This document shows, piece by piece, positions 39,376 through 51,550 of a stretch of 64,000 nt of DNA. This stretch comes from Anoplolepis gracilipes. Taxonomy: Eukaryota; Arthropoda; Insecta; Hymenoptera; Formicidae. A program made the position numbers and the translations under genes. Below the pieces are notes generated by a model that searched no databases, was not told where the DNA came from, and saw only the letters and a program-made list of their open reading frames with translations. The stretch spans positions 23,896,001 through 23,960,000 of the forward strand of contig NC_132970.1 in NCBI RefSeq assembly GCF_047496725.1, in the 5' to 3' direction. Position 1 is the first letter of the stretch, and each line of letters starts with the position of its first letter.

Positions 39376-41772
39376 CAGAGATAGAACTTTGCGAATTATT
39401 AAAATAAAATGTCAAAAAGATTACATTTTCGTTAATCCACTGCGGAAAATGCGAATCTCAATATTTGATAATCCAAGTCGAGTCATTTTAAAGATGTCCT
39501 CCGCGAAATACCTGTACAATTCAGTATCGATTCAAGATGCATTGTATGCAAATTGTCTATACAATCGTCAGGAGGCCACGCTCTCGTACTCTAGAAGTTT
39601 ATGTAGCTCTTTTTTCCCTGTATATATTCCCTCCGCATTTGTCCATGGACTATGAACCCGTTAGACGGCGGAGGAGATCGAGGAGTTAAGACGATCGTAA
39701 CCGGGAGAGATCCCGAAGGACTTTCCGTCGAAATCCGGCGGAAGGAACGCTCGTAGGAAAATTCCTGTACCTTAGGATAGCACGGCGATACGGACGGAGC
39801 GGGGTAATACAATCGAAGAGGAGGACGGGAGGAAGGAAGGCGGCCGGTGGCGGGGGACCTCATCTAAAGTTACAAATCGCAATTCTTCCATGGCCGTGGT
39901 TCCGATTCTGTAAAGTTATGTTATGGCGCAAAGTAAGCGGGATTTATCAAGAAAGTTGGTATAACTTCGCTACGACTATTGATGCAATGAAACGATTGGC
40001 TCCGCCTCATTTACTACCCCTTTTCTCCGCCCGAGCTCTCACCCCTTTCTCGGAGATCTCGCTAACGCGAAGGTATTCTTCGTTGTCGACTTGGCCTCCC
40101 ATCAATAATTGAAAACAGTCGTTCTGCTTTCTCGATGATACCGATCCTCAAAGTTATCATGTTGGATTAGCTCTGACAATTTTGCAGTTTTGCAGATGTT
40201 TCTCTCGATATATAAACGCGTTCAACATTTATTTTTAATCTCTCATTTCGCACTTTGAAATAAGATTCTTTCGTACTTTGCATACCGATTTTTATTTGCA
40301 ATTGCCTCTTTAATTATTTTTATTTTTTGTTTAAAATTTTAATCTCTCCGAAGAAAAAAACATTTAAAAAATATATATAAATTTTACGACGGTGCTTTGA
40401 AGTAAAAAAAAAAAGAAAAAAAAAAAAATTATAATTTGATACATACAAGCAAGCCGATTACGCTAAGCGTGTTAAGTTTCCATCTACATCTATGTTTCTT
40501 TCGCATAACTTTTAGTTCCGTTTGCAATATTACGTCGGATATAAATAGTGTGGTCGGTCGTTTCTTCCTGTTTATATTGGAAGGCAACGCGATATGAGAC
40601 GGAACAAGAAATTCCCGGGAAGAAGCTTGAAGCAGTGCTCAATCAATTTGCTCGGAAGGCATTACGCGTCGTCCAGGAGCAAAACGCAGCCGTGTATTGG
40701 AGCCGAGCGTGGACGGCTACGAAACGAGAAGGATAGGAAAGAGACGGAATCGTAGGTTTATCTGAAAATATTATGATGGCGTCGTCGCGTCCGTGCTAGC
40801 GTTGCAAGGTGGCCGCCGGTTTTGATATGTCCCCAGCGTGGTGTAGAGTCGCGCGCGGCCGTATAGCTGAAGATATATGAACGGGATTGCAATCATGTCC
40901 GTGTTACCCGAGAGTGTCCTGTTGGGATAATATAAATATTGTACAGTCGTTGTGTGTGTGTCGGCGTTGGCGGTCGATCCGAGCGGCGGGGGTGGAGAAG
41001 CGAAATACAAGGGGAGGGGAGGGACAGGGGGAGAGAGTAGTCCGGTGATAGGGGCGAACGTCCACGATACGACGTCTCTTAGAATATTAGCCGATATCCT
41101 CGGGTATCGGCTCAAGTATTTACGAGGACGGTGTTCTCGTGGAAAGATCGGCGAAACATTCGGAGGACCGTAGGCGGGAATCCCATCGAAAGACTTGGCG
41201 AGAGAGCGAGCAAGAGGGTGGTTGACGCGAGGGGAGATAGACGGAGAAAACGCAGATGGAAAGGGTGACGGGAGGTGGGGGTGGAGAAGAGAGGGGCGGA
41301 AGCCACCCTATATCTGTTCTAGTCGGTGTACACACCGGAGGATAACGGGACGCGGTACCGGCCGGATAAGATTGCGAAACTGGTGTCCCGGTCCCTGGTG
41401 CCCTTTACCTTCTGGCCTCCGAGTGGAGAGAGAGGGGAGGGTGGACAGAGAAGATAGCGTTGGCCGACTGCGGAAGCATTCGTATTTCGAGAAACCGGAA
41501 TTACGTATCGACAACGCTCGTAGTTTCTGATTTTTCGTCGGCGATCCGCGGACGATGGTCCGCTTCGTTTCACTCGAGTAACACGGCTGCGAGGAACGAG
41601 AGCGAAGCACACAGTGAGCACGCGTAAGCCGGCTAAGCAAGCGTTGTGATGTAGTAGCAGGAAAAACTTTTCTAATACCGTCGCCCGTCCGGGATTACGC
41701 CGGAGATTGAAACGTATATATGTATTTACGAACGCGCACGAGCGCACCTTCGGAGGGTACGACACATCCTCG

Positions 41773-41775
<3 letters not shown>

Positions 41776-41804
<29 letters not shown>
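41776..41804 (+). repeat. (CT)n
   Basis: CT tract in the large GC-rich domain. Confidence 0.96.
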
Positions 41805-41807
<3 letters not shown>

Positions 41808-44292
41808 TTTCATCTCTTTTGGTTACCTTGTTACTTAAACGGACCTACCCTTATTGCTTCTTTGGAAAGTACCGCGGAACCTTGGTCGTTATTACTTTGC
41901 AACGAGTCCGAGATAACAGCGCGCCGAGAATTATCGAAGTTTATACGTCCCATGAGAAGTCGACGTTACGACGAGTCGTCCCCTCCCGATCGACCTACCT
42001 ACTCGAAATTTCATTCGATACACCTCCGGCCGAAGGCGAAACGCTTCGAAGATATTTCTCGACAACGCGCGCTCACTGACGAGCATAACCACAGGCTGTC
42101 CCCTCGGAGTGAGGAACTGCGACACCGCATAGTTGTTGCACGAGTCTCCGCCGCGACCTCAACTCTCCCCTAAACCGTCCCTCCGGCAACCACCCCTGGC
42201 CCGGCAACCAACCCTTCCCCCCCCTCCCCCCCCCCCCCCGCCGCCTACTCCGGCTATCCGCCCGCAGAGACCACGCTACAAGGGGCTAGTATTTATGCAC
42301 ATTGTTGACTGGCACGTGGATTTATGCACGTCCGTTATATTATGCGTCCTGTCGTCCCCCGTGTAAAGCCGGTATGCCTGGTACCGTCTCGACTCTGCAC
42401 GCAACATGTATTTCGAGCGAAAGCGTCTCGCCTAATACTGCATAAAGTCAGCTTTAAACGATAGACGGTTTTAAACTATACCGAGATATAAGAGAATGTA
42501 AAAACGCGTCGTAATCGAAATCTGCGATCGCGGATTATCTAACGCGGTGAGAAGATGAGTTTGAATCACGCCACGATTAATAATCTATAAAAAAAATGTA
42601 ACGCTATATACATTTTTTTTTTCTCGGTTTTTTTTTTCTTTTTTAACATTGCGATATATCGGCGGATTAGTTTACCTTTCACGCGATTTAATAAAGAGTC
42701 AGCTAAACGTCAGAGTTATATAAGAAAGAGCGTGCACATGTACATGAGGAAGAAGCTCGACGAGATGACGGTTGTTTGCGAGTCCTTCTTAGAACATCTT
42801 CGGGTACAAAGCCAGGTCCTGGTCGGTGCTCTCGAGCTGACGTGGCCCCCGGCAGGGTGGGCATTGTGTCGGCCCTCTCGACCACCGCCGCACAACCTAC
42901 ACTTCCTTACTTTGCCACTCGACGGTGAACTGAATCGAGCATGTGGACGGGACAGCAAGGAAATCTCCTTCTTGCCCGAGACCCGTCACTCCTCCCCGTC
43001 TCTGCCCTCTACGACCTTCCGCTCGCCGTATCTGCCGGCCAAGTCTCATGCCAGCTCCAAATGTCTGTCCAGTGTCCGCCGCCGCTACTGGCCAAGTAAG
43101 TTTCGACCTCGAGGCGATCAAGGCGCTCAGAAACACGTATCCACGACGGATCCACGGATCAGGGGAGCGAGATTTAAGGGTCGCTCTTTGAAATGTGACT
43201 GTTGGATCGGTATCGAGCGCCAACAATCACGGAAAAAGCTCGCTCGTTCTCTACTTATGTACATAATATACTACCGCACGTGGCACTTGTCCATAAATTC
43301 GCCGGCGCAATTTCTCTCAAGTTTGCCCGGTTATTCGATGCGGTGAACGCGGGAGCGGAATCTACGAGGTAGTCGGATTCGGGTCCTCAGCAATTAGCCT
43401 CACGGGACTTTGAGAGTGGCTCGAAGGTGGTGGTCGTCGAGACCAAGGTGGCCGGAAGGAGCCAGCAGCTTCGGTCCTTCGACAGCGAACGAAGCTCGCC
43501 GGTAGCGGTGTTTGCCTCGCCCTTCCCTCCCGCTACCATCGACGGGGTTTTAGTGTCTCGGGGAGTAATAACGTCTCGGGGTGTAGATTATACGGTGTCC
43601 GGTTAGGAACGGGCGAGTGCCCAGTTGGGTCCTCCGATGATGCAAGGTCCCCCGGTGCCACCGCCGTCCGGACATATATTAGCATTCTAACCGACCATTA
43701 TTATATGCCTGGTGAGCCGCGTTGGGCCGAGAGAGCACCACCAACGCCCGTGTTGCGTACTTGGACCAAGTTTACCAACAATTCACCGGGGCTCGCGCTC
43801 TATAATGGCCCCACGGCTGCTTAATTTATCGCGGTCATAATTAATAGCTTTGTAATTTTCATACAGCCGTACACGGGCCGCGTCGCGGAATTTATGGATA
43901 CGTTTTCGCTCGCGATTATCGATTTCGAGCGCGAGCTCGACGACGACGAGTCGCTGACTCAGTTGCCGATCGCTGAAACGACAGCCAGGCCTGCCGTCTC
44001 GTTCAATTTCTCCACAATGGACTTGGAGTTTGTTGAGGACGACTATCCTCGACGCCATTTCTCATTTGCCCGGGATGGCAATCGTAAACGCTTGAAACGG
44101 TCGAGATATTTACCTATATCGTTATTGTTGCGCGCAATCGCTCGCTTGCATCGAAAAAAAAAAAAACAAAAAACAAAATTGAATCGCATCGAGCATAATG
44201 AGACTACTATAATTTATCCGCGCTCGATTATCTCTTCGTTTACGTCCCGTTTATGTGTAACTGCGATAAGAAAAATTAGGATCAAGATCGTA

Positions 44293-44362
44293 GCTCGTCG
44301 CTCGTCGCTCGTCGCTCGTCGCTCGTCGCTCGTCGCTCGTCGCTCGTCGCTCGTCGCTCGTC
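44293..44362 (+). repeat. Heptamer tandem array, 10 copies of GCTCGTC
   Basis: There are ten perfect 7-base copies, followed by one degenerate copy (GCTGGTA). Because 7 is not a multiple of 3, every frame on a strand encodes the same cyclic heptapeptide. Open frames through it are therefore not evidence of coding. Confidence 0.97.
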
Positions 44363-46163
44363 GCTGGTAAACGCTCGACACCGACGCTCGTGATGGCCAG
44401 AGTCGGCGCGCGAAAATTTATTATTAAATATCCCTTTCGTCCGGTAAGTAGCTCCTTCTTTACGGCGCTTAAATATAAAATAAGTAGACGGGTGCAGCGG
44501 CAAGGTGCTCGCCACGATAACCGGCTGACTTGTGGCTCCATTAGCGCCCCCGCCCGGTAACGTATAGCATAATAAGAGTTTATGTGTCAGGTTGATGCGC
44601 CAGAAGGCTGCCAGACGAACTCCGCGGCATAGGAACTGTTATATTTTCATTACACCACCGTGGTCGTAACGAAGGGTGCCTTCGATGAATCCCGGGGAAT
44701 AGCGCCTCGCCGCGATTATGGAGCTTGCTCGGTATTTAGATTCTTCTTCGCGCGCGCTCACCATTTTTCTGGGTGTAAAACTTTAGTACGACTTTACCTT
44801 TATTTAAGACTCGGATTATATATAAACTTTTTTACATATTGTGTGTTACTATTTTTTGTAAAATATTATATGTATAATTTTACAACATCACATTTTTAAC
44901 AGGAATTATATACAAGTATTCCAAGTAATATACATAATGTACGAAAATCAATTTGTCGAATACTTGTTAAAGAACAAGCTATTAAAGAGCTGTACAAAGT
45001 TATATCGTATAATTGCATTACACTCTCTGAAGAAAAATGAAATGATTTTTAACTAAAATTTCGTCCCCATTTTACCGTTACGGTTACCGTTGCGAGATAT
45101 GTATATACCTTTCGCATATCCTACACGTCTCTCAGAGTAAGAAACTTGCCTCCCACGGGAAGTTGGCCGCTATCAATAATGATCCATCATTTTGTAGCGT
45201 ATCATTTTGACGTACGGGCCTATGAAATAGACCATAAAATGTACGCGAGAAAAAGTGGCGCGTTTACGCATACACGCGCGCGCGTCTGTAATCGAACGTT
45301 TCCTCGTTCTCGTGAATATCGTCGACACGCTCGTCTACACGCAGGCCGAGCATTATGCAATCTTGGGGTAAACTTAGCACTTAGAGAGGACGGGGAGTTA
45401 ATGCAACATCGTCAGACAACGACGGCAGTGGAAGGACGACGCGATGGGCGGCGGTCTATAGCTCGAACTCTCTCCAGGCTCTCGGTGGGTGGATGGGTGA
45501 CCAGGATGTATCCGTCCACCTAGCCCCTGTAAGCCAAGCGACTCTTCCCTCTTCCCTCTTCCCTACCCCCCTCCCCCCCGCATTTTGCCCCTCGTTCGGT
45601 CCGGCCTCGCACCTATACCCACGCGAGAGCACCACGCGATGGCCCCTTCACTATAGACACCATAGTTGCGGCTAGTTGGCCGTCACCTCTGCGTCGACGC
45701 TCCCTTGTCTCTTCGACTGATTCAATTTGCCCGCCTCGTGGCTGTTTAATTACTGGCCGGAGAGTGGACCGTGGCCGAGCAAGACAGAAAGGCCGGTCGG
45801 CGCTTGGATGGCAGGAATGAGAGCGGGGAAGGGGAGGAGGAGGAGGGTGAAACGACAAAGAGGAGGTGGAGGAGGACGAGTAGCGAGCGAGCGCCCTCGG
45901 GAAAAAGAGGGATGGATAGACGACGGCCGGACAAGGAAGAAGGAGGAGAGAGTCCACTCGAACTCTGCACACACCACTGACAACCCCATCTACCGGTGTA
46001 TTGGTGCCCGCCGGTTCCGCTGCCACTAAGACACTAACGGAATAACGGCGCTCGCCGGTGGAGATTGTTGTTGATGCTAAAGTAACGGGCAGCCCTGAGG
46101 GGTCGCCGCGCTGCTGCAGAGAGGACGAAAGAGAGACAGAGAGAAAGGGAAGGAGAAGAGATA

Positions 46164-46190
46164 CAGAGAGAGAGAGAGAGAGAGAAAGAG
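46164..46190 (+). repeat. (GA)n
   Basis: GA tract inside the frame that would encode a 235-residue low-complexity minus-strand peptide. Confidence 0.95.
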
Positions 46191-46490
46191 GCAGAGAGGG
46201 ATTAGAAAGAGAACTGCGCGACAAGAGCGAACTGACCGGCGGGGATGCGGAAGGGGTTGGGTCAACCCTGCGACGTGTCTTGCAAACCGAGTATATGTCT
46301 ATCCCTCTCCCGCGTACCACCCGCTCCCGTACTCGCGCATTCTCGAGCTCGACGATGTCCTCCAGCTTTACGGTCGGTTTGGAATACGATTTTACTGCTA
46401 TCGGATAAAGAGGCCGCCGCAGGAGCGTCCTCTAAATATCGATAGCCCGGCGCGAACGATACGAAAGAGAGCGCCGACCGGCACAGTCGC

Positions 46491-46498
46491 TTTTTATA
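46491..46498 (-). promoter_or_regulatory. Isolated TATA-box-like site on the minus strand
   Basis: TATAAAAA on the minus strand sits inside GC-rich sequence (about 45100-46560). The minus-strand sequence downstream is GC-rich and serine/leucine-coding low-complexity DNA with no credible start codon. It is a weak candidate only. Confidence 0.12.
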
Positions 46499-47822
46499 GC
46501 GGTGGCATCGTCGGCGTCGATCACGTAGACGAAATGCCTGGGCGATACTTGAACGTGTACTGCTGGTGAATTTTTTCAACTCAACCAGACGTGTTGTCGT
46601 TTAGAATTAATGATTTGTTCGGACATTATTCGAATTTTTATTTTCAACACGTATTGCGCGAAAAGACTTGACGGACAAATTTTACAAAAAATCACACTTT
46701 TCAAATATCAAACTTTTAATGAGACTTGATTTTAAGGAAAAATTTACTTATTTCTTACATCATATTATATGTAACTTAGATACAAGTTAGGTTAGGTTAA
46801 GCTTATTAATATTATATATTTTATACATTAAAATCAACATTTTATATATTTTAGTTGGAGGGGGTTAAAGTTTAGAAAATTTATTTAAAATTTATCAATT
46901 TAAATGAAATTTTCCGTTTTAGCAATATCATTATGTCAAGTTATTTCGTAAATTATGTGGCAATTTTAAAGGTAAATCAATAGACAAATAACGTTTCCAA
47001 CAAACAAAAGAACTTAAAGTGCTTGCAAGTGCGCTACACGAATCCGCTGTCACGCGCGCGATATTTAATAATAACTTTTCGGGATAAAATACATCACGCT
47101 ATCAGACGATAGTTTTTACAATAAGCTATCGTCTTGCATGGTTCGGACGACCTTGCACAGTGGAATGCAAGACACAAATTTGTCGAGCGAATGCTGACGT
47201 CAGTCGTGGCGTTGCACCCATCCATCGAAGGAAAGGAATGGACTTAATGGACGTACGGATGGACGGATGGACCGTAGGCACGCGGAGGCAAACTCTAAAT
47301 TTACACGAGCACCATCTCGCACCATCTCGCGTATCTCTATTATAAGACGGCCGTAAATTCACGGATTCATTATCATAAATTGGATCGCCATCGGGTCGTG
47401 CACGTCAGCGATGAAATGCCTCGCAAACGAATAACGTGTACTATAATAAAAAGCTTCGAAGCTCTTTGCAATAGCCCTCTGCCTGCGGATACCGGTATCC
47501 AGGGTCATTGGTCCCGACATAGACTGCCAATCGATATACTCTTGAAGAAAATTAAGTCTTCTCTTTATCTCGCCGATACGTTTCCCGCTAGTCTTGTTCG
47601 AGAATTGTTTTTCGATTCGTTTGATCTCTCGGCTCGCGTCAGTTGTATCAAGTCGTCTGTCTAGTTTAGAATATTTAATCTTTTAGTGTCGCTAGTAATA
47701 TTTCCTAATAAAAAAATTAACAATTTATAACATTTCTTGTCTTACGTGCCAGAATCAATTTATACATCATCAATCAAAATCAATTTATGCGTCATATTTA
47801 CTTGTAGGTACAACTGATTTTC

Positions 47823-47854
47823 TTTTTTTTAACAAATTTATGCATATTACGTTT

Positions 47855-47890
<36 letters not shown>

Positions 47891-47911
47891 AAATTTGTCA
47901 AAAAAATTAGT
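47823..47911. repeat. Inverted repeat around (TA)n
   Basis: TTTTTTT-ACAAATTTATGCAT on the left and its near complement ATGTATAAATTTGTCAAAAAAA on the right (broken here as ATGTATAAATTTG then TCAAAAAAA) enclose a TA tract at 47856-47886. The whole 89 bases can fold into one hairpin. Confidence 0.8.
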
Positions 47912-47958
47912 TTATACACATATGATATTTATAAGTTTTAAAACATTAAAGATAAAGA

Positions 47959-47980
47959 TTTATATATATATATATATATA
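47959..47980. repeat. (TA)n
   Basis: Short TA tract just downstream of the hairpin. Confidence 0.94.
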
Positions 47981-48288
47981 CGGTTTAGATGAAAATAACT
48001 GTATAACTATTAGGGATTATATTTCCTGACAGGAGATCGCGAATTAATTTACGAGCAATAGTTCGATCAAAGGCGAAGGGAAATCAAGAGCGTTTCAGAG
48101 AAGCGATATTCATCTTTCCCCGAAAGGTTTACGTATCACAAAGTGAAAATTAATCTGCCCGCGGCGCGCGAAAACTCGTGACAACTGCACTCGCGATTGA
48201 TTTACATCGTTCGCGATGTTTGCAAATGACTTCTGAGCAGATGTAGCCTCGGACAGTTATTGCCACTTGGCCTGCATTTCCCATTTCA

Positions 48289-48289
<1 letters not shown>

Positions 48290-48357
<68 letters not shown>
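48290..48357 (+). repeat. (CT)n, longest GA/CT tract of the window
   Basis: About 30 CT units with two TTT-type interruptions. Open frames here are Ser-Leu repeats. Confidence 0.97.
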
Positions 48358-48359
<2 letters not shown>

Positions 48360-48791
48360 CCTCGTATCCCCTGTTGTATTTTTTATCTTTTTCGCATACC
48401 AACGAACGCGTCTTGTTCCGAGACGTTTATGACGTTACACAACAGTAATTCTGTCGTTGTCAAGGTACGGCAAAGAGATCAGAAGCTAGAGCGGAGATGA
48501 GGCCGTCAGTGCTCGTATTCGCGTTGACAGAGGTACGAGTGGTAATCGAGAAGTCTTTATTTATCGCAATGTTGAAATTAGAATGACGACGTGCCATAAA
48601 AGCGTACCTTTCATCTAGACGTATATTTATGCTTCTTTTCTTATTTGACAATGTCAGATTGCGGCGCAAAAATAACTAATCTTTACTATTATTACAACTT
48701 TAGTATCCGCATTACGCATAACGGTCAATATATAGTAAAGAATAAATTTGACTGCTATATTCATGATGCAATGGTGTTTTTATACGGATAA

Positions 48792-49851
48792 TAGGGTAAA
48801 GTAGCCTATTATGAGAGGGGTTCTTAATATGAGATCTCCAATTATTTTACAAACGCAATCACTTTTCTTTATAAATGTTATCATTTCATATTGATAATAG
48901 ATAACCGTGAAATCGTATGTAAATAATAGCAGCATAGCGCACGTGTACGGACGAGTGTATGACGATTTTATAAACGCTAAGGAAAGTTCTTGGATATGCT
49001 ACTTAAAAAAGATGTAAACAACATAATTTTAATAGCAATAGCTTGATATTCACTTTTTTTTATGTTATTAACGTTAATTGCAACAATTATATCTAGGTGT
49101 TTGATCATTATTTTGGATTCTTGTACGCGCAACTTTCTCATATATGTATATGTATATGATTTATATAATTTCTAATATGAGATACCTACCTCATTTTAGG
49201 ACTTTTCTCCCACAAGTAAGATAATGAATTATCAAAAATGTAAGTTTCTATTTTTTCTATTTTTTTTGGTTGGTTTTTTTATTTTGAAATATTTAAAACG
49301 TTAATTATAATACCTTTTTGTGTGCTCTTTAGGATGATAAATTTTTATTTAAATCTCTAAGATATATGTTATTTTAATTTTATATATTTTTATAGATACA
49401 CACGAGATATAAAAAATATCTTAAAAATATTTTATAATTTTTTTTTTTTGGTACCAAAAAGTAAAGCTTTTGTTTTCTGTTCTCTAGTTCTATGTCATTT
49501 AACTAATAATGGAAAGTACCTGTGATGTTACATTTATGTAATAAAAATTATTGAAACGGTTTTTAATTGAAAGTGTGTTTTTCTGCATTTAATTGTCTAA
49601 TATAAGACCGTCTCATATTAGAAAACTTTACTATCTCATTAGGATACCTTTTTTAAAACAAACAAATTCTTCAAGCCTAAGAAAAATCATTGTAGCAAAT
49701 AAAATACACATTTGAGCTATTAATGCGTTTTAGTGGCAAAACTTGAATGTTCTAGCTATAAAATCACATAAAGTTTTTGAGTTAAAAATTACAATTAAAG
49801 AAAATATAAGCTTTTAAAAAAAAGTATCTCATAATTGGCACCTTTACCCTA
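48792..49851. mobile_element. 1.06 kb non-autonomous TIR element, 'TAGGGTAAA' ends
   Basis: The left end (48792-48816) and the reverse complement of the right end (49827-49851) agree at 22 of 25 positions and share TAGGGTAAAG and ATTATGAGA. The outermost TA may be a TA target duplication. The inside is AT-rich with no usable reading frame. The TIR word CTAATATGAGA or its complement recurs inside in exact or near form (about 48825-48834, 49172-49182, 49597-49607, 49611-49621, 49634-49642), as transposase-binding subterminal repeats do. It therefore looks like a non-autonomous DNA transposon (large MITE). The superfamily is not settled: TA duplication would suit Tc1/mariner-type elements, but no transposase is present to test this. 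Confidence 0.62.
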
Positions 49852-51056
49852 TATATTTTATAATTTCGTTTAAAAAATAAACACATATAAGCAGTTAATT
49901 TATCGTTAAACAAAGTTATACCTGGAAATTCTCTTTGCCACACGTGTATTTTCAATATTTTATTAAATGCATACGAGCGCTTTTAAGATTGAAGGTCATA
50001 GATATTGGATATTCGCCACGTTATACTCGTCGACGTAGATCAAAACAAAGCGGGTACGTGGGTGCAGATGCAGGTGCATCCGACAAGGCACGGCGCACGT
50101 GGTGGACGTGTGCAAAAGGGCACGTATACGCCTTGAACCTTACAATGGCACTCGAGTAACGAGGATCCCGCCTCGTCAGTCAGACTGAAAAATTCCTCGG
50201 CCCGTTTGCCTCCGCGCATTCGCACGCGCGAGAGAAGGATATCCCGAGCATGTGTTGGTCTCTGCTGCACGCTGGTAAAACGCATATACGCGCGTATTTT
50301 ATGTATCTCGCGCGTATATAAGCAACGGACGACGATGCGGTGATGGTGGTTGTGGTGTCGGTGGTGTGGTGGTGTGGTGGTTGGGTTGTTTGGCAGGGAG
50401 GGAAGGGGAAGAGGGGGAGTAGCTTTGGTCGCCTCGGCAATAAAGTGTGTCCCGACGAGAAAGCTCACGTGTTCACGTTTAGCATTTATCGAAACCCCGC
50501 GCGCGAGATCGTAACTCGAAAGTGCAGGCCTGCCTGCGTGTCATGCAGATAGGTTTAAAAGCCGAACGTGCCGCATTTACAAATGCGCCTCTCGCTCTCT
50601 CGCTCTCTCGCTCTTCCTTCTCCTCCCGCGCGCTCTCTTCCGTTCCTCGCGTCTCCTCTTCCGCTTGCGGCGAAACGCTCGCGCCGACCTTAAGGCGGTT
50701 TTATCGCTGTCGGAGTCGTGCTCTCGTCTTCGTCGCGTGACACAAGCTGGGAAAAAAAGTTCATGTGAAACGCGACCGTGAAAATTGCATCAATACGTTT
50801 GAAAAACACGTAAAAACACTAGGTAACAAAATGAGATTGAACGATTGCTACGGGAAAAATTAATTTGTTTTTCTTTTTTCGAAGCACCTGTTAAGTGAAA
50901 TCGCAAGCAATGATTAATGTTTAATATACATATGTATTAATGAATGTTTTGTAAAAATATAGTTTTATAACGGGTTTCAGTATTTGACAGATATTTGGTA
51001 AGCGAGACAAATGTATAATATTCATTTCTTAAAATGTCGAAAAAAATGCTACACAC
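49852..51056. other. No gene recognised
   Basis: A GC-rich island at 49.98-50.76 kb includes CTCTCG repeats (about 50589-50613) and TGG/GTGG-rich DNA at about 50340-50400. Confidence 0.6.
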
Positions 51057-51550
51057 GTAAATATTTTAATAAGTAAAAGAAGAAATGGCTCTCTTGAAGA
51101 ATATAAGAATCGAAATTGGTCTATAGAGAACAAAATATAAGATGATTCGGTAAGAAATGATTTAATAAATAATATGTTGATTAAATATAGCACTGTTTAT
51201 AAAAATATATAAATCAATGATACAAACGAACGTTTCGGTTCCTTTTTTGAGCCCTCTTCAGCGTAAACAATTAAAAAATCGCAAAATTATAATAAAGCTG
51301 TGTAATCTCGCACGCATCACTGTTACAATTATTCCATATAATAACTTCCACGTTTAACCTTATGTAAAGAGGGCTCACAAAAAGCAGCCGAAACGTTCGT
51401 TTGTACCACTGATTTCTATTTTTATAAACTGTGTTATATTTAATCAACATATTATTTATTAAATCATTTCCTACCGAATCATCTGACTAATTATACGATA
51501 TATATTTTGCTCTCTATCGACCAATTTCGATTCTTAGTAAATATTTTAAT
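51057..51550. mobile_element. Long foldback (hairpin) element
   Basis: Arms at 51105-51259 and 51367-51535 are near-perfect reverse complements over about 150 bp, separated by a spacer of about 107 bp. Shared arm words include ATTTAATAAATAATATGTTG, CAAACGAACGTTTCGG and GAGCCCTCTT. The whole is flanked by an exact 14 bp direct repeat, GTAAATATTTTAAT, at 51057-51070 and 51537-51550, which could be a target-site duplication. There is no coding capacity. A transcript through it would fold into a long duplex. It could be a foldback-type MITE or a locally inverted duplication of an older repeat; the flanking direct repeat favours insertion. Confidence 0.75.

Larger units (their letters stand above)
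32516..44292. other. No gene recognised
   Basis: AT-rich to 33.7 kb, mixed to 40.4 kb, then GC-rich. Open frames of note are 34231-34620 plus (129 codons, no internal ATG) and 42738-43346 plus (202 codons from an ATG, with a strong donor CCAA|GTAAGT at 43096). Neither matches a known family, and both lie where stop codons are rare. The C-rich runs at 38.16 and 42.22 kb are low complexity. Confidence 0.55.
44444..48791. other. No gene recognised
   Basis: The GC-rich domain ends near 46.5 kb. It holds a 235-codon minus-strand frame (46320-45613) dominated by Ser-Leu runs and starting without ATG. From 46.6 kb the DNA is AT-rich apart from an island at 47.0-47.66 kb that carries the second copy of the 22-mer. 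Confidence 0.58.

Noticed and set aside
45613..46320. 235-codon minus-strand open frame, the longest in the window
   Set aside because: It begins at a GTG, is dominated by Ser-Leu and Pro runs from a GA/CT tract, and has no in-frame ATG near its start. It is composition-driven.
46787..46800. TTAGG-like telomeric repeats (also near 1405, 21549 and 37541)
   Set aside because: Only one or two units each; the insect telomere motif occurs by chance at this length.
47195..47202. Second TGACGTCA (CRE) site
   Set aside because: An 8-base word is expected about once in 64 kb by chance and nothing promoter-like surrounds this copy.
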